From: Erpobdella octoculata
Lineage: Eukaryota > Annelida > Clitellata > Hirudinida > Erpobdellidae
NCBI GenBank assembly: GCA_963978895.1
Contig: OZ022238.1
Span: 23,480,784-23,544,783 of the forward strand
DNA length: 64,000 bases
Direction of reading: 5' to 3'
Shown here: one piece after another, positions 54,648 to 64,000 of the stretch
Numbering within the stretch: the first letter of the stretch is position 1
How the letters are laid out: each line of letters opens with the position of its first letter
Notes under the pieces: generated by a model
The model's database searches: none
The model's input: only the letters and a program-made list of their open reading frames with translations
What the model was told of the DNA's origin: nothing
Position numbers and translations under genes: made by a program

Positions 54648-55859
54648 CAATTGAGGAAAATTTGAATTCTCCATGGGAAGATGTTAGAAGCTAGAATATA
54701 AATTCTCAATTTGTTCATGAAGTCAAGTGTTGTTATAGTCAATTTGAAATCTGTTACACAACACTAAAAAACTGTGTTAAAAATTCATTAGTAGAACTTT
54801 TAATATCGACGTACAATTCTATTTTTAGCATAAAAGCCAGTCGTATAAAATATTGTTAGTTACTTTGTTGTTTATTTTTTTTTTTGGGGGGGGGGAGGGT
54901 AAAATTTGTTTGACATAATTTTGTTAGGGGGGGTGACTGAAAGTTTGACAGTTGTTGACAAGGTGGAGAGGGGGGGGGGGTAACAAATTGCCTGAAAATT
55001 GTTGACATAATTAATGGAAGCCTCCTTGTTGGTCAGGTTGACTTAAATCAATATTTCTCGGTCACTTAATTTGTTTTGAGTTTGATTTTTATTGTTTTTT
55101 AAATTCATTTTTTTGTATCATTTTTTGTCGAGCAAGAAGACTGCATTTTACAGTATCGAAGAGAATAATTTAAACAACAAATATTTGCATTTCTTGTTTT
55201 GGCAATATTTTTATTATTTGTAATGGCAACACTGTCAGTTTTTTACTTCTTAGCATGTTCCAGCGAGCGTTGCGCAGTGTGTAGCACGTGTTTTGTGATT
55301 GGTTGAGGGATTTAATAATGACAGATAAAATAGTTGATAAAAAATGTCATCTTGTTTCAATTAATCTGTTCGATACGTAGTTTGTTTGAGTAAACAAATA
55401 AATAAATAAACAATATAGCAAAATTGTTACAAATTCTGACTGTTTTCGCCATTTTTAAATAAGAAAAACCAAGCATACTTATTGTTTTTAAAATTTCATA
55501 TTTATTGCTAAATCCTAAATATATTGTTAAGCGAAAATTAATTGCAACGGCGCTCCCTACAAAGAAAATTTTTTTTAGGTTTTGTTATAAGAATATGTTC
55601 ACGTAGAATGTCTTTAATTTTAATTCAGTTATGTTTGATGTGTGAAATTAATGAAAATGCCTAAAACAAATTTTAACAAAGTTATCGCAATTTGGTTTGT
55701 GCAATTGGGATGATAATATATATTTGCAGACAGATTATATGATTGAATAATATTTAATACTTTAATCAAAATTACAGCTAAGTTGAGCTAAGCCATCAGG
55801 CAATGATATTAATTAGGCAAAGTCACTTTTGCAGTTAAAATGATTTTTTTTGCTCTTAC
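54648..55859. other. Intronic DNA with G-runs
   Basis: 54,890-54,985 has three runs of 7-11 G separated by TTGACA-containing spacers, possibly the end of a degraded DNA element and a potential G-quadruplex. The remainder is AT-rich without a recognised feature. Confidence 0.4.
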
Positions 55860-56113
55860 CAGAGTGGGTCCAAATAGCATGCAGCTTGGAAAAGCCAATC
55901 CAGAAATATCTATTTTTGGCATAAACATTTGCAATTCTGAAGATTTTATAAACAGCTCTGTCTGTGAGAATCCTTCAAAAGTTGCAAGGTGTCCCCCCTT
56001 GGGATAGCATTCACTTTCTGCATTGAACCAGGTTAGCAAGTTTGTAATCTCATCATATACCACGTAACAGTTTGAATGTCCAGCATAGCTATTCGCGTAC
56101 ATACTGCAGTTTC
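55860..56113 (-). pseudogene. C-type-lectin domain exon, N-terminal half, with one-base frameshift
   Basis: It runs from acceptor ATTTTTCAG to donor TCTG|GTAAGA. The first part reads NCSMYANSYAGHSNCYVVYD, then LTWFNAESECYPKGGHLATF and EGFSQTELF, with the disulfide cysteines and the GGHLA strand of the C-type lectin fold. The second part (NRYFWIGFSKLHAIWTHSG) holds the family WIGL core but is one base out of frame. The exon length (254) also disagrees with its phase-1 borders by one nucleotide. Either a real 1-bp deletion or an assembly error lies near 55,940-55,970. Confidence 0.7.
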
Positions 56114-56531
56114 CTGAAAAATTATTTAAACATTTTTAATGAATTATAATTTTGACAAAAGTAAAAACAAATAGATAAATTAGCAGATACACGTGTTTAA
56201 TAACTATTGTTTGACAGTTTGGATTTTAGTACCTCAAATGTTAAATGGAAAAAAGAATTATTTGCATAAAAACTCAAAAAACAAAACTGGTGTTGTTTTT
56301 TGACAAGCTGGTTTTCGGAACCCCAAATGTAAAGTAGAAAATAGGGTTGTTTTTTTAGAATAAAAATATTTAGATACTATTTAAAAAGTAAAGAAATTAA
56401 AATTGTAAAAGTCTAGAAATTTATTATCTAAATTTTTCTGAAAAACTAAATAGATATGTGTTTCATTATTTTTTTACATTCTATTTTGCTAACAAAGTGA
56501 TACAAACGAAATCATCGGTGGTTTCAACAAA
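56114..56531. other. Intronic AT-rich DNA
   Basis: GACAAGCTGGTTTTCGGAACC-like phrases occur, otherwise nothing is recognised before the gap. Confidence 0.35.
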
Positions 56532-56731
56532 NNNNNNNNNNNNNNNNNNNNNNNNNNNNNNNNNNNNNNNNNNNNNNNNNNNNNNNNNNNNNNNNNNNNN
56601 NNNNNNNNNNNNNNNNNNNNNNNNNNNNNNNNNNNNNNNNNNNNNNNNNNNNNNNNNNNNNNNNNNNNNNNNNNNNNNNNNNNNNNNNNNNNNNNNNNNN
56701 NNNNNNNNNNNNNNNNNNNNNNNNNNNNNNN
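56532..56731. other. Assembly gap, 200 N
   Basis: Exactly 200 N, so the true distance is unknown. It lies at the 3' side of a LINE. Confidence 1.
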
Positions 56732-56732
56732 A

Positions 56733-57211
56733 ATTCGCTTTTGCAAAATATAAAGAGGCTTTAAACGAGTTGAATAATTTGAGACCCAGACAATATTGCA
56801 GTATGATAAGTACGGAAAGACAAGTGCATAGTATAACATCATAGAAATATTGGCATCGACAAACTGATGTATACGAGATAGCACTCCGCACTTTTTTGCA
56901 ACCTTAGATGTAACATGTTCAATGTGAGTTTTTAATGTAAGGTGTTCATCAAGCAACACGTCCAAGAACTTGCAATAAGGAACCCGCAAAATTGGTATAT
57001 CTTCAATCTTCAGCTGACAATTACAGAAAGTATTTTTGGTTATATGGTGAACTAAAATATAATTCGTTTTGCTTACATTTGAGGAAAGTTTACTAGCAGA
57101 GAACCATTTAAAAACAGAAAGCAATTCACGGTTGGTATCGTAATATAAATTTTCTAAGTTATCGCCAGTCGCAAAGAGGTTAGTATCGTCTGCAAACAAA
57201 AAAAAATTCAA
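56733..57211 (-). pseudogene. LINE RT catalytic box and thumb
   Basis: FFLFADDTNLFATGDN carries the catalytic Asp pair. WFSASKLSSNVSKTNYI, FLDVLLDEHLTLKTHIEHV, YLSYCNIVWVSNY and LKPLYILQKRI follow in the standard jockey order. The frame differs from the preceding RT part by a shift at an A run near 57,190-57,200. Confidence 0.85.
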
Positions 57212-57653
57212 GGCGATCTGAAACTGAGCATAGGTCGTTAATGTAGATGAGGAATAGAAGCGGTCCCAGCACCGACCCTTGAGGCACCCCGCAAGTTACC
57301 TGCTTCATCGAAGAGATAGAATTGCTGTACTGGACGCATTGTGATCTACAGCTAAGATATTCACTGAACCATGATAGTGGAGTTCCCCGGATTCCACAGT
57401 GCCTCAATGTTTCCACCAGAATGCCGTGATCAACTGTATCGAAGGCTTTAGCTAGGTACAGGAAGATGCCAACTACATATTTCCCACGATCCATGGCCTC
57501 GGCTATATTTGAGTGTAACATAACCAGTGGCATATAAGTTGAGTGATTTTTTCTAAATCCAAACTGATTGGGTGTAATAATGGAAAATTTATCAAGATAA
57601 TTATAAAGTCTGGAGTGCATCACTTTTTCAAAAAACTTTGAGAAATAGCACAA
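57180..57653 (-). pseudogene. LINE RT palm
   Basis: SKFFEKVMHSRLYNYL, ITPNQFGFRKNHST, LAKAFDTVDHGIL and CGVPQGSVLGPLLFLIYIND match RT motifs 1-4. The first catalytic Asp context is LAKAFD. It ends just before FADD because of the frameshift. Confidence 0.85.
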
Positions 57654-57772
57654 GACAGATAATTGGCCGGTAATTAGAAAAGTTTTCTTTTTTCCCAGAT
57701 TTGTAAATTGGAATGACTTTAGCTGTTTTTAGTTGAGCGGGGAATACCCCTGAGAGATCTTTAAGTTTGAAG

Positions 57773-58021
57773 CTATTTTAATAATCTCATCGGGCGTAGT
57801 GGGTGCGACACAGGATTACCAAGATATTTTTCAAACGTTGTATCCCGTGGGGATATCTTTCTTGCGAGGTTGGAGCCAATATTAGAAAAGTAATTATTGA
57901 ATGACTCAGCAATAACAGAAGATGTTAATAGACTACCGTCATCCGTACAGAAAGTCTTGCATTGTTCCATGTTGGTCTTATTATTTAAAATGCTCCCAAT
58001 TAACTTCCATGTTGCTTTCAT
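57773..58021 (-). pseudogene. LINE ORF2 linker
   Basis: ATWKLIGSILNNK, then SSVIAESFNNYFSNIGSNLA is the typical WK.in.ll ... a..FN.yF.nIG segment between endonuclease and RT in jockey-like LINEs. A stop separates it from the palm. Confidence 0.8.
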
Positions 58022-58190
58022 GTTGTTGTTGTTTAATTTAAACTTTTCGGAGTAGAATTGTTTGATGGTTTTTACCTTAGTTGATTTGAAGAGGTTTCTA
58101 AATGTAGTAAATTTCTGTTTGTTAGACGGAGATGGATTCCTGGTGTATGCTCGGTAAAGCGCATTTTTTTTCTTGCAATTAATTAAAAAA

Positions 58191-58387
58191 TATTAACTTA
58201 GGTTTATTTATCAACTTTGATATTTAATAGTTTAAGAATAATTAGAATTGAAATTGGAAAAATTGGTAATACTTGAAATGTTTATTGTAAGTTAGCAGAT
58301 TCAAGTAACTTTTGCATACCTGGCAAAATATTCCCAAAAATGCTCGTCCACTGCATTGTTACATTCATTGCTGAATTTAGCATGATA
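58191..58387. other. Exon end or intron start of the lectin gene
   Basis: In the same frame as the exon at 58,388-58,657, sequence after the TAA reads KFSNECNNAVDEHFWEYF up to a strong donor (CCAG|GTATGC at 58,320). The TAA therefore either is a nonsense change or the exon splices earlier. Confidence 0.4.
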
Positions 58388-58657
58388 TTATTGTCCGTTA
58401 AAACCACCTACATTTCTGAGATCTGAGAGGAAATCTTGCCACTGGTCTTTGTTGTAGAACTCCAACAAGTATTCTCCATCTCCATGCTTGTTACAGTAAT
58501 CGCTAGCATCTCTAAGGAATTTTCTGTGAACTTCCCCATCACTATAGTAACAGTATTTGTTTTTACAAAACTGAAGAGGCATTGATGCTACGAAAAACAA
58601 AAGAACGCTGGAATATATACATGTTTTCAGCACGTTGTAATTGGTAAAAAAAGTCAT
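58388..58657 (-). CDS. First coding exon of a secreted C-type-lectin-like gene
   Basis: From ATG 58,657 the first 25 or so residues form a signal peptide (hydrophobic core YSSVLLFFVASMPLQ). A Cys-rich lectin-like start follows (CKNKYCYYSDGEVHRKF, then RDASDYCNKHGDGEYLLEFY and NKDQWQDFLSDLRN). The frame meets TAA at 58,388-58,390. Phase-1 donors G|GTGGTT or G|GTTTTA just before it would match the phase-1 acceptor at 56,113, while the stronger donor at 58,320 would include the stop. The product would enter the secretory pathway and could recognise glycans or proteins outside the cell. Gene integrity is uncertain. Confidence 0.6.
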   Translation of the reverse strand: MTFFTNYNVLKTCIYSSVLLFFVASMPLQFCKNKYCYYSDGEVHRKFLRDASDYCNKHGDGEYLLEFYNKDQWQDFLSDLRNVGGFNGQ

Positions 58658-58659
58658 AT

Positions 58660-59337
58660 ATAATATTCGGGAGAAAATAAATTTTCTTTAAAAAATAATT
58701 GCATTTTTTAATTTTTTGCATGCTTTTTATAACTGTAAAATGAAGTATAATTTGATAAAATTTGACAAGTAGCAAATCCTAAATCTATTTTTCAAATAAA
58801 GTTTGATGTAGAATTTGATCTACAATCCAAAACATACATCGATACTATTTTAGATAAGAACGCTAATCTACTGTTTGCACGCAATTGAATCAAACAAATT
58901 GAACTGACAATTTACATTAAATCAATATTATCTGATGCTATCTTATCATAGTAAAAATTCAATAATAACAGATTATTAATAAATATATTTATGATCTGTT
59001 AAAATAAACTTTTACCTTTTCAAAAGAAGTTTCCTATTATGAAACTCAAATGCAGTTAATCATAGATGCAATTTTGTAGCTGAAAAGTTTTCATTTACAA
59101 ATTTTTAATATTATTTCAGTTTGATGTCAAAAAACGTTTTTTGAGTTTTTTGTTTTAATGTTAACATTTATCAACTAAATCTAGATAACCATCATTTTAG
59201 TTGTTTTTTTAATTTTTAACAGTTTTTAAATAAATTCATTAAAATAAAAAAAACTTTCATTGTCGAAGCTGAGGAATAAAACCGACATTAAACAAACTAT
59301 TGTAATTCATAATTTAAAATTATCTTTATTAATATTA
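58660..59337. other. AT-rich DNA upstream of the lectin gene
   Basis: It should contain the lectin promoter. No motif stands out. Confidence 0.35.
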
Positions 59338-59385
59338 ATGCCAACGCGTTTCGGAAAAAATACTCTCTATTATCAAGGCAAATAA
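59338..59385 (-). ncRNA. Degenerate hammerhead-like motif of a Penelope-type element
   Basis: The minus strand reads CCTTGATAATAGAGAGTATT, then TTTTCCGAAACGCGTTGG. The hammerhead consensus CUGAUGA - stem II - GAAAC is recognisable, with two changes in the first core and GAAAC intact. The GAAACGCGTTGG context is one I associate with the hammerhead ribozymes of Penelope-like retroelements. Cleavage activity is unlikely with these changes. Confidence 0.4.
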
Positions 59386-59589
59386 AATATGTAAACATAA
59401 CCCAGAACAAATAACACAGAAACCAATAAAAAAGAAAGCTGATTAAATAATTTGAAAAGCAAAACAATACAAGGAAATAAATAGTTAAAAAAGTTACAAG
59501 TAAAAGAAATCAAGTAAATTTGTTATTTATTTTATTTATTAATATTTTTTTATTTCAGTATTTGATACATCTCATTTGGCTTTGAATTG
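59386..59589. other. A-rich DNA beside the Penelope-like motif
   Basis: AAATATGTAAACATAACCCAG and the following A-rich stretch may be more of the same element. No RT is seen. Confidence 0.3.
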
Positions 59590-60253
59590 AAACCCTATAC
59601 CTGTAATTTGTGAATTTTATAATTTAGAGGGATCCTCATTTTTCTCGGTGCGCCAGGGCCTTCATAAGTGTTAATCCGGCACTGGGTTTGAGGTGTTATT
59701 CAAATTTTGTGTGTGTAGAGATTTCTTCACTGATTGGTTTGTTGGTTTGTATTTTTTAATCAAGGCTTTGTTGTGTTTTTTATTTGACTTAATGTTAAAT
59801 TTGTTAGTATTTCTTCATCTTACTGATTTTAATTTTTTTTCAGAATGTTCGTCATTCATTGATGATTTTTATAGTGTGTTATGTTAGTGATTGAAAAAGG
59901 TTTTTTTTAGTTATTAGTTTTAGTGTGTTGTCATGTTAAGGATTAAAAAGCAATTTTTTTGTATTTGTTAGTTTTAGGGTCATTGGTAGTGCTGCCTTAT
60001 AGGGGCCATTTTGAAATATTTTTCATATAATAAGTGTTTCTTTTTTTTACATTTATATTTTTATCTATGCTCTTGTTGAATGTTTGTTAATTTGTGTTTG
60101 TGTTTGTTGTGTTATGCTCGTAGTTTTCCGTTTTCTAATTAGGTATGTATGAAGTAATTTTTTGATGTTTTCAGGATTTTTTAGAACATTTTTATTTAGC
60201 TAATTTTTTGGAAAGCCAGCGCTATATAAGTTTAGTTTATTAATTGATTGATA
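59590..60253 (+). mobile_element. LINE 3' UTR and tail
   Basis: It ends AAAGCCAGCGCTATATAAGT, then TTAGTTTATTAATTGATTGA, the AGCGCTATATAA tail found on the LINE at 6.2 kb. The T-rich upstream part has no RT, so this is a short 3' fragment. Confidence 0.5.
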
Positions 60254-61132
60254 TGTAATTAGATTTTATTCACAGTTTGTGGTTTTGCGAGAAAAATCAG
60301 TAATCGTTTGTTAAGCTCGGTAAATTAGAAATATTGATTCAACAATTTCAAAATATGTGATTGGATATTGTTTTACAGTTTTTTTCACAGTCAATAATTA
60401 TATATGTGTTATTGACAGTTCCCATACTGTTAATATATTTAACGTAATGATGCAAAGGTAAAGACATTCTACTGGCACCTGGAGACCAGTAAATAGGAAA
60501 ACGAGTGCTGGGATGACGTTAAGACCTTAAGAAACTATTATTGAAATATGCCAAAAAGAAACAATGCATGGAATATAAAAGTTCTTGATAGATTGAAAAC
60601 ACAGCTGTATATTGTTTCTAAAATGTTTCTCTTTGTCTCTAAGATTCCAGCCATAACCAGTCAACTGATAATCCACGTTGACATCCATATAATGTCAAAA
60701 ACTGTATAAATAGTTAAAATTATTTAAATGGATTTCTACGTAGTTTTTTCAAGTAATTATTAAAAATATTGTTGATACAGATTTAAAACAAAAATTAGGA
60801 TAACGTGTCTGTGTGGAAAGCTACATCAAAAAAAGAATTGATTTGGTTTTAAGGAACATGTTTTGTAAACCTGATGGAGAGTTGATATTGTCTTCAGATA
60901 TAAAACTGCTTCCTCTCATTGGTTTAAACCCCACTGACAAGTCTTTCATATCTTCTTCTTTAACTTTTATTAAAAAGCATAACCTTCTACTGGTTTTTTA
61001 ACCTTCGATCAGCCGTTCAAGTAGGAAAATGTTGACATTGTTCATTTGTGAAAATGAATATACGAGTAGTTTGTCATCTGGAGAGGTTGCGTACTATATA
61101 GATTTGTCTTACTATAACTATTACTATACTAT
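60254..61132. other. AT-rich DNA
   Basis: No gene supported. A weak LINE-type phrase occurs near 60,900 (SSDIKLLPLIGLNPTDKSF), but no motif is secure. Confidence 0.3.
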
Positions 61133-61876
<744 letters not shown>

Positions 61877-61975
61877 CCCGCTTGCTCTACCGTTCCCGTA
61901 TCCTCTTCCGTTCCCGTTTACTATCCCGTTTCCGATTGTTTTCACGTTCCGCTTGCTCTCCCGGCAATTTATCCT
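61877..61975 (-). mobile_element. Helitron B minisatellite fragment
   Basis: CCGTTCCCG / TTCCCGTTTACTATCCCGTT units like those at 11.5-12.3 kb, without either terminus. Confidence 0.5.
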
Positions 61976-62126
61976 TAATGTAAAATTTTATTTGGCAAGT
62001 GACGACAACAAAGTTGATATTGGATGAAAGTAATTTAGGTTATGACATTTGATTAAGTTATTTTTAAAGGAAACGGTACATTTGTAACAAAGATAAAAAT
62101 ATCACACATACACATATATACATATA
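61976..62126. other. Spacer
   Basis: No feature apart from short CATA/TA runs. Confidence 0.4.
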
Positions 62127-63570
62127 CTAGCAGTGCCCGTAGCTGCTTCGCTCGCATGAAATTAGAGAGTTTGAACCGTGCATCCATAGTAGAGATCATT
62201 TTTTTAGGTCTCGGCTCGGCCCGTCGACAAATTAGCCGGCCAAACTGAAGACCCTAAAATCACTAAAATATCTATATACTTAGTGAAAAGCCTCGGCCCG
62301 TCCCACTTTGATTTAAGGTTTGGCCTGGCCCGTGTGAAGACTCTAAAAAAACGGCTTGGCCCGGCCGATGATAAACTGGACTTAGCTACTTTTAACCGGC
62401 ACAAAACTTCAAAATACTAATTTTTACATTTGTAGCACTTACAGTTTGTGTGTAGCAGTTATTTTGAAATCAAATAACCCTTATTTCCACCCCACATTTG
62501 AGGTCCTGGAAACCAAATTTTCAAAAAATGCTAAAACACGTATTTCATTATTTTTGGAGTAGAAACTAAATACTAATTTTTACTTCTGTAGCATTAACGG
62601 TTTTTGAGTAGCAGCTACTTTAAAAACCAAATAACCCAAAAAATGATGAAACACGTATATCTTTTTTTTTGAGTAGACACTAAGTATTAATTTTTACATC
62701 TGTGGCAATTACAGTTGTTGAGTAGCAGTTACTTTAAAAACCAAATAACCCTATTTTCCACCCCACATTTGAAGTCCTGGAAACCAAATTTTCAATAAAT
62801 TGTGAAACCCGTATATTATTATTTTAGAGTAGAAACTAAATACTAATTTTTACTTTTGTAACATTAACAGTTTTTGAGTAGAAGCTACTTTAAAAACCAA
62901 ATAACCCAATTTTCCAACCCACATTTGAGGTCCGGGAAACCAAATTTGTAAAAAATGGTGAAGCACGTATATCTTTATTTTTAGAAAAGAAACTAAATAA
63001 TAATTTTTACATCTGTGGTATTTACTGTTTTTGAGTAGCAGTTACTATAAAAGAAAATTAGCCCTATTTTCCACCCCACATTTGAAGTCCTGGAAACCAA
63101 ATTTTCAAAAAATGCTAAAACACGTGTTTCATTATTTTTGGAGTAGAAACTAAATACTAATTTTTACTCCTGTAGCAGTAACAGTTTTTGAGTAGAAGCT
63201 ACTTTAAAAACCAAATAACCCAATTTTCCAACCCACATTTGAGGTCCGGGAAACCGAATTTTCAAAAAATGGTGAAACACGTATCTTTTTATTTTTCAAA
63301 AAGAATCTATATACCAAATTTCAAAATCTCCTTATTTTTGGTTTTCGAGATATACATTGTTTTAGAAAAAACTTTGTTTTCCAGTTTTTTCCCCTCAGGA
63401 GCAAAATTTTCAAAAATCCTTTCTTAGCGGATGTTTACGCTATAAAAGTAATATAAGTTCCAAATTTCACGTTCCTAGGATGAGGCGTCTGAGCTCGGCG
63501 TTGATTATCAGTCAGTCATCTGTCAGTCAGTCAGTCAGTCAGTCAGGACATGTTCTTTTATATATATAGA
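62127..63570 (-). mobile_element. Helitron family A copy 3
   Basis: A|TC...CTAG|T termini (62,127 and 63,570) and near-identity to copy 1 over the body, including the 155-bp units and the CAGTCATCTG interruption in the TCAG run. It lacks about 155 bp present in copy 1 (7635-7790), and the TCAG run has only about eight units. Confidence 0.8.
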
Positions 63571-63574
63571 TATA

Positions 63575-63660
<86 letters not shown>
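63571..63660. repeat. (TA)n microsatellite
   Basis: A TA run between the Helitron and the LTR. Confidence 0.95.
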
Positions 63661-63662
<2 letters not shown>

Positions 63663-63663
<1 letters not shown>

Positions 63664-63863
63664 GTAAAATCACTGGTTTGATTATCGACTTCCTATTGAT
63701 AAACCTTAACGGATTCAAAACATTTATTAAGGACATTAATTATTATTTATTTTTATAGACCAGAAGGTATAAATAGCCTTAGCAAAGCTTCATTTAATAT
63801 TTTCCAATAAAACTGCAAAACCATTCTATCGAGCCCGGTATACTATTTGATGATATCATAACA
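63663..63863 (+). repeat. 5' LTR of the third SAP element
   Basis: It runs TGTAAAATCACTGG...GATATCATAACA and is clearly more diverged than the 4149/5835 pair. Confidence 0.85.
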
Positions 63864-63889
63864 TTGGTGATCCGAAGTGGGATACAAGA

Positions 63890-64000
63890 AAGGTTTTGAA
63901 AGCATTGGATGAGCTCTTGATACTCGAGTTGAGGCGGGAACTCAGAAAACGAGAGCTCAGTGATAAAGGAAGAAAGTCTGAGTTTGTGGACCACCTCCGG
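63890..64000 (+). pseudogene. SAP-domain ORF start with lost initiator codon
   Basis: The frame VLKALDELLILELRRELRKR, then ELSDKGRKSEFVDHLR equals the start of the ORF at 4342-5808 with a few substitutions. The ATG is replaced by AAG at 63,890-63,892 (ACAAGAAAGG versus ACAAGAATGG), so this copy probably cannot start at the same place. It runs off the window. Confidence 0.75.

Larger units (their letters stand above)
56732..58190 (-). mobile_element. Jockey/CR1-group LINE, 5'-truncated, 3' end in gap
   Basis: The minus-strand order is ORF2 linker, RT motifs, FADD box and thumb. It starts about 58,190 and runs into the N gap before any tail. It is inserted in an intron of the lectin gene in the same orientation. 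Confidence 0.85.
63663..64000 (+). mobile_element. Third SAP-gag LTR element, cut by the window end
   Basis: The 201-bp 5' LTR (63,663-63,863) is homologous to the LTRs at 4149 and 5835 in reverse orientation. It is followed by TTGGTGATCCGAAGTGGGAT and the start of the SAP ORF. How much element lies beyond the window is unknown. Confidence 0.85.

Overview
This window looks like AT-rich DNA from an invertebrate animal. Three things support this: a long RING/B-box (TRIM) gene, C-type-lectin exons with GT-AG borders and matching phases, and a dense load of metazoan-type transposable elements. Nothing bacterial (operons, Shine-Dalgarno sites) is present. I cannot name the species. A 200-base run of N shows that this is draft scaffold sequence.

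Layout. 1-3.5 kb: a CR1/L2-like LINE split by a hAT remnant. 3.6-6.2 kb: a Helitron end, a tRNA-like SINE unit and a short LTR element whose only ORF starts with a SAP domain. 6.2-13.4 kb: a LINE end followed by a cluster of Helitron-type elements carrying large tandem arrays. 14.4-18.0 kb: the one intact host gene, a 1185-residue RING/B-box protein on the minus strand. 18-24 kb: mostly featureless AT-rich DNA. 24-27 kb: a defective LTR element with a SCAN-like gag. 28.5-32 kb: LINE and Helitron debris plus a candidate last exon. 32.1-34.4 kb: two hAT elements with perfect 8-bp target duplications, one of them inside a palindromic MITE. 34.7-38.1 kb: a second, decayed SAP-gag LTR element. 40.8-43.8 kb: a tandem repeat, an inverted-repeat element, a LINE fragment and a SINE. 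43.9-58.7 kb: exons of a secreted or receptor-like C-type-lectin gene on the minus strand and of neighbouring genes. A MULE, a Ty3/gypsy element and a LINE lie in their introns. 59-64 kb: a hammerhead-like Penelope motif, a 744-bp tetranucleotide array, another Helitron and the start of a third SAP-gag LTR element.

How it fits together. Host genes are few and most of the sequence is transposons nested in transposons. The most unusual recurrent feature is an LTR-retrotransposon lineage present in three copies. Each has a primer-binding site near TTGGTG(A)TC.GAAGTGGGAT and a gag ORF that opens with a SAP (DNA-binding) domain. In one copy the SAP region is followed by capsid, zinc-knuckle and protease remnants. 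In another it is fused to a long acidic, cysteine-repeat protein and no pol remains.
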